A stretch of DNA of 64,000 bases, from the NCBI RefSeq assembly GCF_037975245.1, contig NC_092575.1:5203501-5267500 (forward strand). Direction: 5' to 3'. This document shows positions 10,353 to 21,707 of the stretch, one piece after another; position 1 is the stretch's first letter; every line of letters starts with the position of its first letter. The notes below the pieces were generated by a model. It made no database searches, was not told the DNA's origin, and was given only the letters and a program-made list of their open reading frames with translations. The position numbers were made by a program, and so were the translations under genes. The stretch comes from Apostichopus japonicus (taxonomy: Eukaryota; Echinodermata; Holothuroidea; Aspidochirotida; Stichopodidae).

Positions 10353-12088
10353 GGGATGGTAGCGCTATAGTCTCTTCTGAAAGGAGACAATACACTTAAG
10401 TAAAATTTACTTGATTTTCATGTCAAATAAGAACACTAAAACATTTAAGTAAAATTTACCTAACTGCTGGTTTGTAAAGTTTTACATGATTAGCATGTAA
10501 CGCAACTAAAATTATTATTATTATGAAAATAAAATTAATAATATATAAATAAAATTCTTATGAAATATTTGCCAGCGATTTCTACATAGCACCCGTTCAG
10601 TAAGCGTTTTACACATGTTTTGGTTAATAATTAAAAGTAGATTGATGCACCTTTTTTTTATTAAATCGATCACAACAGAAAGGCACATTTAAGAGACAAC
10701 AAAAAGGAAGGACAACACAAATAATTCAGAACATTTGATGAATTCAACCTTTTATTTCAACAATTAAGAGGGTATCCCGTACATCTACAATGATGCATGA
10801 TAAGTGAATCATGGCCATGATATTTTAACTTTTGTGTCCAGTTATGGATGACAGCTTGCATCAGCTACATAAGGCGGTTGTAACGACATTGATAGCAAAC
10901 TTTCAAACGGTTGAAATCTTTCAGCAATGTAAATCCCACATTTACCAATAATAAAAAAATAACAAAAACATAAACATAAACAAAAGGTAATAACAAAAAC
11001 CTGAACAAGAGGTACTATCTCTTAAAGGTGCATGTTTACGAAAATTTAAATGATTTATTTTTAGTTTCTGAGATGCATGCAGAAAAAGCAATTGATCGAC
11101 TGAGGAATTTTCAACCGACTCCCTCGACATGTCGGTAGATATTTGAGAGCTCACCAAAATTAACATAATCAACTGTCTGATTGTAAAATTTGACAAAGAT
11201 AAGTGAGCACTGTAGGATTATGTTGTAATACTATTAAGCACAATGGATCAATACTTATACATCCTCAAGTAAGAGGAAGGATCTTGAATATTTGGTGGTA
11301 GCCAGTTAACACTGAAATTATTTTGCCTTCACTTTTCATATTAATACCCCACCTCTTCAACGTTTATAGTAAAATATTATTTTAAAGCTAAAATTAAATC
11401 ATAATCAACTGTCGGCCATGAAGACAATGACAAAGATAAAATTTTTCCTCTAGTCACCCATACATAAGCAGTATTTCCATAATCTGCTGCAGATAATAGT
11501 TTAATTTCAATTAAGAGTCAACAATCAACCAGTATCAAATAAAGAATGAAGAATGATGTGAACCGTGAAATCTTCTTGAAAGAAAATGGAACAATAGTGA
11601 ACTTTGTGACATGAAACATATTTGCAATAAACTGACCATTATCATTCTTGGGACACTGATTGCTATGACACTATATCAGTTTCATGTTACTGTTTGTGTA
11701 ATAAATTCTACATTCACAATGTTAAACACACAAACATCACGTTGATTGGATCTATGATTGTACTGCTGAGTATTAAGCACAACGAATCTAAACACTCTTA
11801 CTATAACAACAATCCCTCAAGTCACCCGATGTGACGGGTCTGAAAATGTAATGACAAAGAAACAACTCTTCCTGATGTCAATTTAAAACAAGCAACAACT
11901 TTAGATACACAGTGATTTGTTCATTACTAGTTTAATTTGAATTAGCATGCAAACCAATCAAAACAAGTAGTGGTGAAATGAAAGGATATAAACTGTTTAA
12001 CAGAAACTGGAAGATACACATCAAAGTGAACTTTGAGATGTGAAAACATGTGTAATGCTGACTATGACTACTGCTATACTGCAGTTAC

Positions 12089-12162
12089 CTTGTCTTTGTT
12101 GTTGGCACGGTAAGCACGAAAATCTCGAATCTGGTTGCACTCCCCACGACCAGTTCATGCAA
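12089..12162 (-). other. Exon-like segment 3 of a minus-strand transcript
   Basis: Bounded on the minus strand by GTTGTTTTTTAG|TTGC (acceptor) and GACAAG|GTAACT (donor), 74 nt long. It is open in two frames. I do not recognise its product. It supports a spliced minus-strand transcript, coding or not. Confidence 0.3.
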
Positions 12163-13397
12163 CTAAAAAACAACTTTATGGCAAATTCCCAGTCATCAAG
12201 ACATGCCTTTTGGTATTCCAGATTAAACATATATAATGATTTGAAGCACACATCAATGACCTACATAAATGTTCTCTGAGGGCATGTCTCTCGATGATCA
12301 CAAATAACTGCTGAGGGTTTATTTTGCTTTCTCCAAGAAATAACACATATGCTGAGGCTTTCTGAAATATTTTGCAAATACAACTGCAAGTTGGTGCTTT
12401 CCTAAGTAACAAAAAAAAAAAAACACCAAAAAAAAAACGATAAATACATTCCCATCATAATAAGGCTGTGTAAAAACCTAAATAGTTCCTAGGCATTTAT
12501 TGGCATGTATCACTCACAAAAACGTGACATCTGCATCCGAAAATAACAATCGTTTAGTGATTCAAGTGGTAAAAAAATTAATTATCAAGCAAGGACCTTC
12601 AACAGATATACTCTCAAGATGTTCTATTTGTAGTGTCTGTCATAATATTAAAAAAGACCTGTGGTACATTAAGCCCTGTCCACTGATTACTATGCATGAT
12701 ATCTGCACCAAAAACAACAGGGACCATCCTTTGGTCTTAATGGTTATAATTATGCCTTCTATCAACTCAAAAATTAATAGATTTGGTGTTTTCATGCTAA
12801 TTTCGGAAAAATACTCATACTCAATACTGCCAGCCAATCATCAATATTTAATTAGCAAGCCCAAAATGGCAATGAAAACATAGTGATGATGGACCAACGC
12901 TCCACACCAAATATTAAGTAAATGTCATGTATAGCTACTTGAAAATTGCCTTCTAAAGTTTTTCAGCCCCCCACCCCTGCCCCCTCTCATTCCTATACAA
13001 GATATCTTCACTGAAAACAACAGGGAACACCATTCTGCCATGTATCAACTCAAATTAGTCTAGGATTCTTGAGATATCATGTATACAAGCAGACATCTCA
13101 CACACAGGACATCACCATTGCATAGATTGTCTTTTGGCAAAAACAAAACAAAGAAAGCCCAAGTGTTGGAGGGATTGAAAACCATGTTCTTGAACCATAT
13201 AATTTCTCCTGACGATTAAAAACATTCATCTTAAAAATCATTACCTCTGAGAAATTTACTCTCTACCAGGAATTGAGTAGTTGATAAATATTCTTCATTC
13301 ATTAAGATAAAATATCTGCATCAAATTTATGCATTGCATTCCAAACACAAACTGACATAATTACAAATTTGGTGGGCAGAAGGACATGCAAACTTAC

Positions 13398-13508
13398 ACA
13401 ATGGAAGTCTACGAAAGCTGCACGTGATTCCTTTACAGATAGTTTGCTCCTTTGCGTATCTCAGGAAACAAATGTGGTAACAAATGGATTGCAACATTGT
13501 TTTCCCAT
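13398..13508 (-). other. Exon-like segment 2 of a minus-strand transcript
   Basis: Bounded by CTTGATTTTTCAG|ATGG and CCATTGT|GTAAGT, both close to consensus, 111 nt long. Joined in phase to the segment at 14638 it reads on for 24 codons (RWENNVAIHLLPHLF...) and then meets TAA at 13433-13435. The joined transcript would therefore encode only about 44 residues, or is non-coding or decayed. Confidence 0.35.
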
Positions 13509-13835
13509 CTGAAAAATCAAGTTTAAAATAAGCATCACCCTGTTTTTACACTATGGTTATTGTTGAATATATTATATGTACATAAGTTTCCTTGATATTC
13601 ACAGAGAGTAGTGTTATACCAACTAAACGAATTATTTAAGCTATCAAAGAAAAACGAGACATCTAGTCTACCAACTGCATACAGCCACAGCTTAAGTTAA
13701 AGTTAGCCCTAAAGTACAGGTAGGCATGGTGGCACTCACATTTACATATATCTGGCTTGCTTCGATTTTCAAAGTGGTAAACTTTCAGATTTTTTAACTC
13801 CTTGTAAACTCATGAGATAATAATGCAGTCTCCGG

Positions 13836-13848
13836 GGGGGGGGGGGGT
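13836..13848. repeat. Poly-G tract
   Basis: A run of about 13 G. Similar runs of G or C occur near 17251, 19688, 35787, 47368, 49119 and 50590. Such tracts are prone to length error in sequencing. Confidence 0.9.
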
Positions 13849-14637
13849 CTCTTTTAAAGTAATTTAGAATAGTCGAATAATTTAGAATATTTTGTACAGG
13901 AAACTATATATCAATGGACAGGTGAGAAGTTGAGGTTTTCATGTCACATGACTTTTATTCAATTTGAGCTCATGCTGTATGACAATATGCAAATTAGGTC
14001 CCAAAATGGCATCTCTCCTGTCTATTGGCAATTAACTAAAAGTCAAGGAATTAAGTTGTCATCTTGTTTTATGTTATTTTGCTCACTCCAAGTGTCTGCA
14101 ATTGCATACACTGCTATGATAAGAGCTAGATCACTTCCAAATTATAGTCTTAGTTAGGTCTATTAGTATCACCAATCCACATCAGCCTTGGCCTACTTGC
14201 TACCTGCTAAATTGGCAAACCAGTAATTATAAATTGCATCACATGAATACGTTTACTCTATAAAAAAAATGTATCAGCGTTACGATAGGCCAATGCGTAA
14301 GGCCGTTTTCAAATGTACTGCCTAGTATAGCCTAAGTATAAGCCCTATTATGTAAAAGAACTAGAAGGATACACTAAGTTATAGGACTAGGCGTAACTAA
14401 ACTTTCGAATAGAATACACTAAGTAACAGTATAAATCAGCCGTTCGTCCGTGATTCTCTGACAAGTATGAGTTGACCATGACAAACAGCAGCTAGTCTAT
14501 TATAACTTAATGTATACATTTAACGTTAGGTCTACGTAACGCAAGCGAATCAAAAGCAGTCTTCTATTTAATTTAGTCGTGAGCCTAGAAGCATTTCTCA
14601 GTATTGTCACGTTTACTTACAAAATAACTAAACTTAC

Positions 14638-14696
14638 CTTCGAATTTCAATCAACTCTTCCAGGCCCCAGCTCTTCAACGTGATTTTCCATGCCAT
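14638..14696 (-). CDS. Possible first coding exon, SAM-domain-like start
   Basis: A minus-strand ATG at 14694-14696 opens 19 codons (MAWKITLKSWGLEELIEIR) and then a strong donor, AAG|GTAAGT. The pattern L-x-x-W-G-L-x-x-L-I-x-x resembles the first helices of SAM domains, which in many animals form the N-terminal exon of transposon-derived or adaptor proteins. The next exon-like piece is at 13508. The reading frame closes there, so this may be a decayed gene or a chance frame. The assignment is remote and rests on a short stretch. Confidence 0.3.
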
Positions 14697-15028
14697 TGAA
14701 GCTCGAGTGGTCGCGAAGTGAATGTGGCCTGCGCGTGTATGGCCGTGGATTACTAGTATATTTAGTAACGATAAATGACTTCACTTGATAAACTGGTACA
14801 AGTTAGGTTGCATTATCTAACTCTGCATCCGTTGATTAACGCTTTGGCAAAGTTACTTGTAATCATGTAAACTGACTAAGTTGACTTTTACTATAGTTTT
14901 CGGCAATCCTCTATCGTATGCATACGTATACTTTTACTGAATGTTGTGTAATATTTACAAAATGCCATGAATTTTTTACAACCCGTGATTAACATAACAT
15001 TATTTTACATGTTGTTTTCTGTGTGTAT

Positions 15029-16294
15029 AGGGTCTCAGTAAGCCCATTGGCAAATGGTTCACTCACATACAGTAACTTTGCACCGCCTACCGCAATCTTT
15101 ACATCATAATTACATCTAATGGTGCAGATGGATACATACTATTAGCTACTATATATTAACCAGGATGAAAACGGGAATGGTTACTCGTGTATAGACCACA
15201 ATGAGAAAACAGAATGGCTCCTATATGTGTGAGTTTGTCTGCAAGAATATACGTTGACTTCCTTAAACGTGACCCTTATTTGACGCAACACGGTAGTAGT
15301 GAAAAATGTATCGAAGAAACACCCAAAAACAATTCCATGAGATAATACTTACAGTTTTGCTGTAGATTTTTCGGAAGAAATCTTCTTCTAATTAAGCAGT
15401 TGCAAGAATGCTTGCTTTTGGTGTTGAAACGATTGCAACGAATCAAAAGTATGAAACCTTAAGCTGTACTAAGTTATAAAACATTCGCTGATTTGCATAC
15501 AATGGATATCACGGTGCAGCTGCGTGCACAAGTATCACAAGCGCCCAAAAAACAACAACATTGGACTCTTCCATTAGCCCAATAGGCTCATACGGAAAAT
15601 ATGAGTACATTTTGAAATCCAGTTGAGTTAAAAGCAGAATTCTTGGACAAGAATTTAAATGGACGAATGACAACCCCCCACCCTCCCCGGCCCCTCTCCC
15701 TCTTAAGAAATGTTTTCAGGAGAGGAGGTGTAAAACTGGATAAAATGATACCTAGGGTCAGACTAAATCGGAGAAGTAAGATTTTTCTTGGTAGACTGTC
15801 AATAACTTTTTTAACTGACCTTTTTCCACATATTGTACCCCACGTTAAATATTAATAATATTTTTCTATATTTTTATTATTTCTACCATGACATCTTAAA
15901 CTACATTTTAGACATTGTAATATTTCATAAAGCTGTTTCTTATTATCTAAGTTTATGTGAGATGCATAGTGTTTATGACTTCGCACCATTTCAGGAATAT
16001 CGAAAGTTGATTGGAAATTCGAAGTTGTAGCGATAACCCCCGTATAAAGGAATGGATCTGCCCTGATGTGCACAACTCATAATTATGTGATTAAGCCGAT
16101 ATTGTAACGATAGTTTTGTAAAGGCTCCGGATACTGTACAGTGTTGACTTGATGATGTGATCATTCTCGGCTTATTGGATAACATCATGTGTTTTTATTT
16201 TTTATATTACCTTTCCGGGTGGTCTTTGACGAACAAAACTCACGTCGGACAACCTAAAACACTGCTTAGGTTGTCCGACAGACGACTAGCATTT
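15029..16294. repeat. Segmental duplication block 3, copy A, left part
   Basis: Direct match to 44661-46176 with many small indels. It is non-coding. Copy B has an extra piece at about 45855-46110 between CTTTCCG and GACGAACAAAACTCACGTC. Confidence 0.85.
16244..16279. other. Perfect hairpin, 14-bp stem and 8-base loop
   Basis: GTCGGACAACCTAA and its exact complement TTAGGTTGTCCGAC are separated by AACACTGC. The copy B equivalent at 46126-46161 has one stem mismatch. It lies just outside the hAT remnant. Confidence 0.8.
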
Positions 16295-16302
16295 GCCGTA
16301 AG

Positions 16303-17191
16303 CTGGGGTAGACTGGGTCTTAAAAACGGCCCGGGCATTTTTTCACCTAGACCGGCCCATTATTCATTGATATGTTACTTACTAGTGATCGACGTCCTGG
16401 GGGAGGGGTCTAGGGGGAGCGGGTATCCCCTCCCCGTTGAGATTTTTTTTAAGTTAAGGAATGCCTAGATGCAAAATGGTGCAATATTTATCAATTTTTT
16501 AGGTTACAATAAGACCCACAAATAATTTCCAGAAGCAACGCTTGATTAAACTGAGGAAAGTTAAAAACGTAAACAAAAATAGGCTAAAATATATGTTTGG
16601 ACTGGATTTTACTTAGTTTTCAAGCATTTTGTGACAATATGCTTGAAATTTCTTTGAAAAAAAGCTAAATAAAATCCACTAAAATATATATTTTCAATAA
16701 CAGGAGCACATGTCATGTCTACGGGAGTAGAAGCCTACGCAGTTCGCTGCTTCTGGCAGCCACACCATCAATGATAGTTTTAGTGTCAAGTTTGGCCAAG
16801 ATCCTTTTGTCCTCAGACATCAATATGAACGCCTCAAGTTGTTCTTGTGTCATTGTACTTCTTCAAACGGTTTTTGAGTCTCTTCAAGGCAGAGAAAGAA
16901 CGTTCAATTGCCGCTTGTAACACAGGTAGCGTTACCAGCAGCTTGTAAGCAAGCTCAATGCTCTTGTAGGCATCGGTGAAAGGTTCAACTTGAGGAACAC
17001 CTTGTAGCAGCAGAGATCGAAGACAGTCTTTACATGACTGATTCCCGGAGTTAAAATATATATTTCTACACAGTCCGTCTAAATTTTATTAACTACTGTG
17101 AAAATGGGTTGAAAATTTTACCAGGCTCCCCAACCCACCCGCCCATCGGGCCACCAGCCCACCGGGCATTGCCCAAATGCCCGAGCGGCCA
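16303..17191. mobile_element. hAT-type element remnant, copy A (right end deleted)
   Basis: The left end, CTGGGGTAGACTGGGTCT followed by GGCCCGGGCATTTTT, is preceded by GCCGTAAG (16295-16302), the same 8 bases that flank the complete B copy at both ends. The right terminus and second target-site duplication are missing: after GAGCGGCCA the sequence jumps to TATTCTTTAAAT, skipping about 55 bases seen in B. The insertion predates the segmental duplication. Confidence 0.85.
16715..17003 (-). pseudogene. hAT transposase C-terminal remnant, copy A
   Basis: The minus-strand translation gives TLPVLQAAIERSFSALKRLK, then after a one-base shift TQEQLEAFILMSV and an AKFDTK-like stretch. The (S/C)ERSFS.L..(I/L)K pattern followed by an L..L..L(S/M)(I/S)(E/D) segment is the hAT dimerisation domain, as in ZMYM1-like transposases. 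It is broken by the frameshift after LKK and has no N-terminal transposase. Confidence 0.8.
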
Positions 17192-20100
17192 TATTCTTTA
17201 AATCAAAATCTAGCATAAGATAATGTTGTACCTTGTTGGTAACGCTAGCCGCCCCCCCCCCCTCCGTCCATATAAAAAACAACTTAATAAATAAATAAAT
17301 AAATCACATTTTGGTCCAAAAATCCTACAATTTAAATGTATGCCCACCTCTTCGCATCGCTAACTTGCAGATTGCACATTTCGTTACTAGTGAAGACAGA
17401 ATGTGGATATTGTTCATATGCACTAATGGTTACGTAAAGTATGGTATACTAAGTTGTACACTACAGACCCTGGCGGCCACGATCACGCTTGCTTTCTACC
17501 TTTACGGCCGCACGCACGTATGATAAGCTAGCTTGAGTACAACGTGTATGCAACGTGCTATACTGTGCATGTGGGCATACAGCATGTTCATTTTATGTTG
17601 CTACAATGTACATGCTGTACAGTACACCCTGGGCTTACCCTCTGTTTCTGGAAATGATCGGAAACGATTACAGAAATCATTTTTCACTACCAGAGAATTC
17701 CCGAAACCCAGTATGATAAATCATGAACAGTGTTATACACCAAATAAAGTGGCTATAACTCTACACTCATTATGGTTACCATGATTTTACAAGTTAAACC
17801 GTCTTAACAATGTTTGCGTCCGCTCAGAATAACTATCGCCCATACAGCCCTCCATGAAAACACGTACTTTAAAATACCTCTACAGGAACGCACATTAATT
17901 AGTTGTAATGACCCCTGACAAACATTGGCTAGTGCGCAACGGAAGCCTATAGTTATATGTCTATAATGTGCCCAAAAACTTCCTGAAGCGGGAAGTGTGC
18001 CGTAGACTAGTTACCATAGTTACAAGTAGTTGCATTTGAACAACATCCTGTGTGTTCATTAAGCAACATAGATACAATAATTCTTGCAGACAACTGTAAG
18101 GGATATATAAGCCAATCAATTCACAGGAATTTTGGAAACCACCATTGACTACATTTAGCATGAAAATCTCTGTAATGGAAATTTCGTTAACTCTGTACTT
18201 GCGGTTGATTGTTATGATATATTAGTTTTCAAATAAATTCAATCATCTGTACAAAGGATTAGAATGTTGGTTCTTTCGAGAAGAAGTTGTGGTTTTTTGT
18301 TAAGAAAGAAAGATATTTATTTATAAAATTGTCTTTCATAGGCCTAGCTGTGAGTGTGTGTACTTGGTGTTTGCTTCCCCAAAAATGTTTGCCAGACGGA
18401 AGAAATTTGAGGGTTTTGCGTCCCTGGCTAATAGATTGCGTCCCAGATGCAGTCCTGCATTCGTAACAATACTGTACACTACAGTTCTGTCCAAACTTTT
18501 TGCAGTCGATCTCCGTAGGACTAGTCACTAACACTAAGACTTAAGGTGGCATACTCCTATTAGAGTCTATATTTATCCGCTCGAATGTTCATCTATATTT
18601 CAGGAAAAGTGCCAAAAAGCAGCAGGAGAACATTTTTTTTGACCTGTTATAATCATGATCTGTGTTTTTTTTTTTGTGGCTTGCATGCTGAAGAGCACAA
18701 ATGAAAGTACATGTGGTGCAAAAATTGGGTAAACTAGGTCAACAATTTTAGTCCCTTTATGCCTCCCAGGGAGCAGCGTACGATAATTGTTTACTACTGG
18801 GTGAAGAGGTTTGTTTACAAGTGGCGAAAACTCCAGGTTCGGATAGCAAATAATCTGCACGGTCATGATACGGAAAATTGATGGTGCCATGAAAAACTCG
18901 TCCGCAATCCAGTGATGGGTAGCGGTAAGCTGTGAGAACCTTTATCTAGATTTAGAGACCACATTGCTTTTGTGATTTAGTGTGTCAGTCAATAGGGCTT
19001 TTCCGGCAGATAGACTAGGCCTGTGTAGCCTAACGTTACGGTACTCCCCCACAAGGCAAAACCGTTACATTGTAGTATTACTTACGTACGGCTCTCGCGC
19101 ATAGCGCGCAATTAAAAAATCCAAATTTTGGAAAATCGCAGGACGTACGCAATTACATTATAGTCACTGAGCATATATTTAGTAGCTACAGTACACACGA
19201 TATGTACGATGTACCACGTCAGGCAAATCCAGTAATACTTTGTTTTGTGCTTTCATTGGACAACCAAAAATTCCTTTGGACAACCAAATATGAAGGCAAG
19301 GTTGACCGAAGGACAACCATAACATATTCTTAAAAATGAGCCCTGCCTCAGTCTCAGAGAATAATGATGATGAGACTGTAAGTGCTGCAGTTGCAGATTA
19401 CTAATTAAACTCTTTAGTACTCTTCGGTACCGCTCTCTCTCTCTCTTGACTTTTGGAAACTTTCGGTTATATTTGGTTTCGATCGCAATCGTAGCCTATG
19501 CAGTCATGTAGGCGGATGAGTGTGTGGGCTCTTGTGCATACATGCGAGTGTGTGTGGGTGTATGTGTGTGCCTTGCTTGTGAACACGATATCTCAAGAAG
19601 TAAAGCTTGTACCAATCTCATATTTAGTATGTTGTTGTAACACGTTAAGTAAAACAAAAGTATTGGTGTTTTTTTTTGTTTTTTTTTGGGGGGGGGGGTC
19701 AAATGTCATTTGCAGTCACCAGAGGTAAAAATTCGGAAATCTTGTTTTATAATCGACCGTACCCCAAACCATGGATGCTGTTTTTACCTCCATGCCCCAA
19801 CCGACCAGCCTATTAGATAACATGTGCGTTACGCCTCATAAAAAAAGGAGAGGTTGCTAGCACTTGGAAATTAGCTTACGGGCATCCGAAGATAGTATCA
19901 GCTAACCAGCAAACCAACAACCCAAGTTCGAATAAACCGTGTCGCTAACTGCATACGTTGTTGCATTTGAAATTTTAACGTTACATCATTATATCACTAC
20001 AGAATTCTGTTTGTACATACAAAGTTCATCGGAATGAACGATACCGTTGTCACGAATCACAGACCAATATTAAAGCTTTGGTTCCATTGTTGAAGTTTTC

Positions 20101-20604
20101 CTTCGTATTTCGCATTGTCGAGATTAAGTGCCAAATAAAAACTTCAGCTTTGGATGTAGTAACGCTGGGGGAAATGACCAGATAAATAATTGGCAAAATG
20201 GACGAATCGCGCTAATCGAGTAGCGGTTCAAAGTAGCAATGAGGTACTTTTAGGCTTAGGATTCGCTCACACTTAGCTACTGTTTAATAAATGTCTAGTA
20301 CAAGAGGAGCCTTAATGTAACAGAAGCCAAGGTATTTTTGCAAATGTTTTAGTATTCTTATTTTGAGACACCACAGTAGACCTAGTTGTTTATTTACGAT
20401 TCTGCGAAACGTTTTACTTTGTCATCACTTACGTTTGGTGGAAAAAAAAAAATCTCAAACTGCACAGAAACATAACTGCAAATACGTAGCACCATGTATC
20501 TACCTAAGTGCCTAACATTTGTTCATAGAAAGTATTGATGTTGTAGATCTGTACTGTGAAGATTTGTACAGTGCTCTTAATGGCGAGTGATGTTTGCGTT
20601 TTGG
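17192..20604. repeat. Segmental duplication block 3, copy A, right part; non-coding
   Basis: Collinear with about 47277-51505 of copy B at high identity. In B an 817-bp hAT element interrupts the equivalent of 19315. No gene is supported: the open frames seen in both copies (for example 17533-17784) do not keep a conserved reading frame. Confidence 0.75.
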
Positions 20605-21707
20605 CGACATAACGGAACATACCGTAGCGCTAACGGCACTCCGAGAGGGTCCTTAACTGTGTAGCGCAAGAGCCAATTTGTATGTGTTTTGACCTGTATC
20701 TTCATGTGTATGTAGTCAATCATTTTGGACCATCCACATTTTGAAAGCTTAAACGGTTAGCTTTCTTGTGGTGTATGCCTTAATCTAAATATATTGCGGT
20801 AACCTTACGCCAATTTTAAATGAAAAAAAAAGAGATTTTAGGACATTTTCATTGAGAGTTCACTTGATAACCATAGTTTTTCCGCACTGTGGGGGCTATT
20901 TGGCACCGTCACTTAACTTTTGTATGCAAAGTCCTTTAATCCCAGTTCAAACGTTGAATTAAACTATGAATATTCATAACGTTTTCTACCGATTCGAAAC
21001 TAAATTGACCAATGAGAACCTTACGCCAAATTGCAAACTAAAAAGAAATCAGGAATATGGGAGGGATCTTTCCTTTTGTTTCCCTTTGTTTTCAATCGAC
21101 ATGACGTCACAACACTGTACTCAGCACACGTTGGTGAACGTGAGTGTTGTTGTCTTCATTTTATTGTGATATCCTGAGTTATTGTTAGATTCAACTCAAA
21201 ATACTTCTCAGTAACTTTCAAAAGACTTTATTTATTCAATTAATTGTTATTTGGGTTGAAAATAACACCTCCAAAGTGACATTTTCTGTATCTTTTGGAA
21301 CCTGTTTCTGACCACGCGAAGCAACGGTGAAACGACTTAGTTGGAAAGTACCAAACCACAGTATGTGGGATATGAAGTTGTTCTAAAGACTATAGTTCTG
21401 CACTGTTTAGCACGCAATATAGCCTTACAGTGATAGACCTATACTAGCTGCGTATAGGATACTAGTACTGATACTGTAGCCTATAGGCTAATTCAAGTAC
21501 AAGTCGTAGTGGGGGTTCGGCCTAGTACAACACTAGTAGTAACCCCCTAATATATATTGGAACAGTCCCTGACGTTATCCGCCGTCGCGTGATTGTCCAC
21601 AGAGAAGCGGGGGAAAGTAGGTCAGCAGGTAAACCACAAAGCCGTGCTTACTGCACAGGCAATTCTTAGTTTTCGCTGTGAGCATTTTGGTCTAAAACTT
21701 TCCGTTA
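20605..21707. other. 1.1-kb segment present only in copy A
   Basis: Copy B joins CGTTTTGGCGA directly to (A)TATTTAGTCACACACTTTCA at about 51505. Here 1.1 kb intervenes. No gene or terminal repeats are recognised, so insertion in A or deletion in B are both possible. Confidence 0.6.

Larger units (their letters stand above)
10353..15028. other. 4.7-kb segment present only in copy A
   Basis: In copy B the flanking sequences (GCCTCTAAAG and GGGTCTCAGTAAG) lie almost next to each other at about 44650-44665. Here they are 4.7 kb apart. The segment contains exon-like pieces on the minus strand at 14638, 13398 and 12089 and a poly-G run at about 13836-13848. Either it inserted in A or it was lost from B. 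No terminal inverted repeats are evident. Confidence 0.6.

Noticed and set aside
17533-17784. 83-codon frame with a near copy at 47579-47866
   Set aside because: Both copies exist because of the segmental duplication. The frames differ by indels and no domain is recognisable.
19496-19728. Frames repeated at 50408-50638
   Set aside because: They run through poly-T and poly-G tracts and are low-complexity artefacts of duplicated non-coding DNA.
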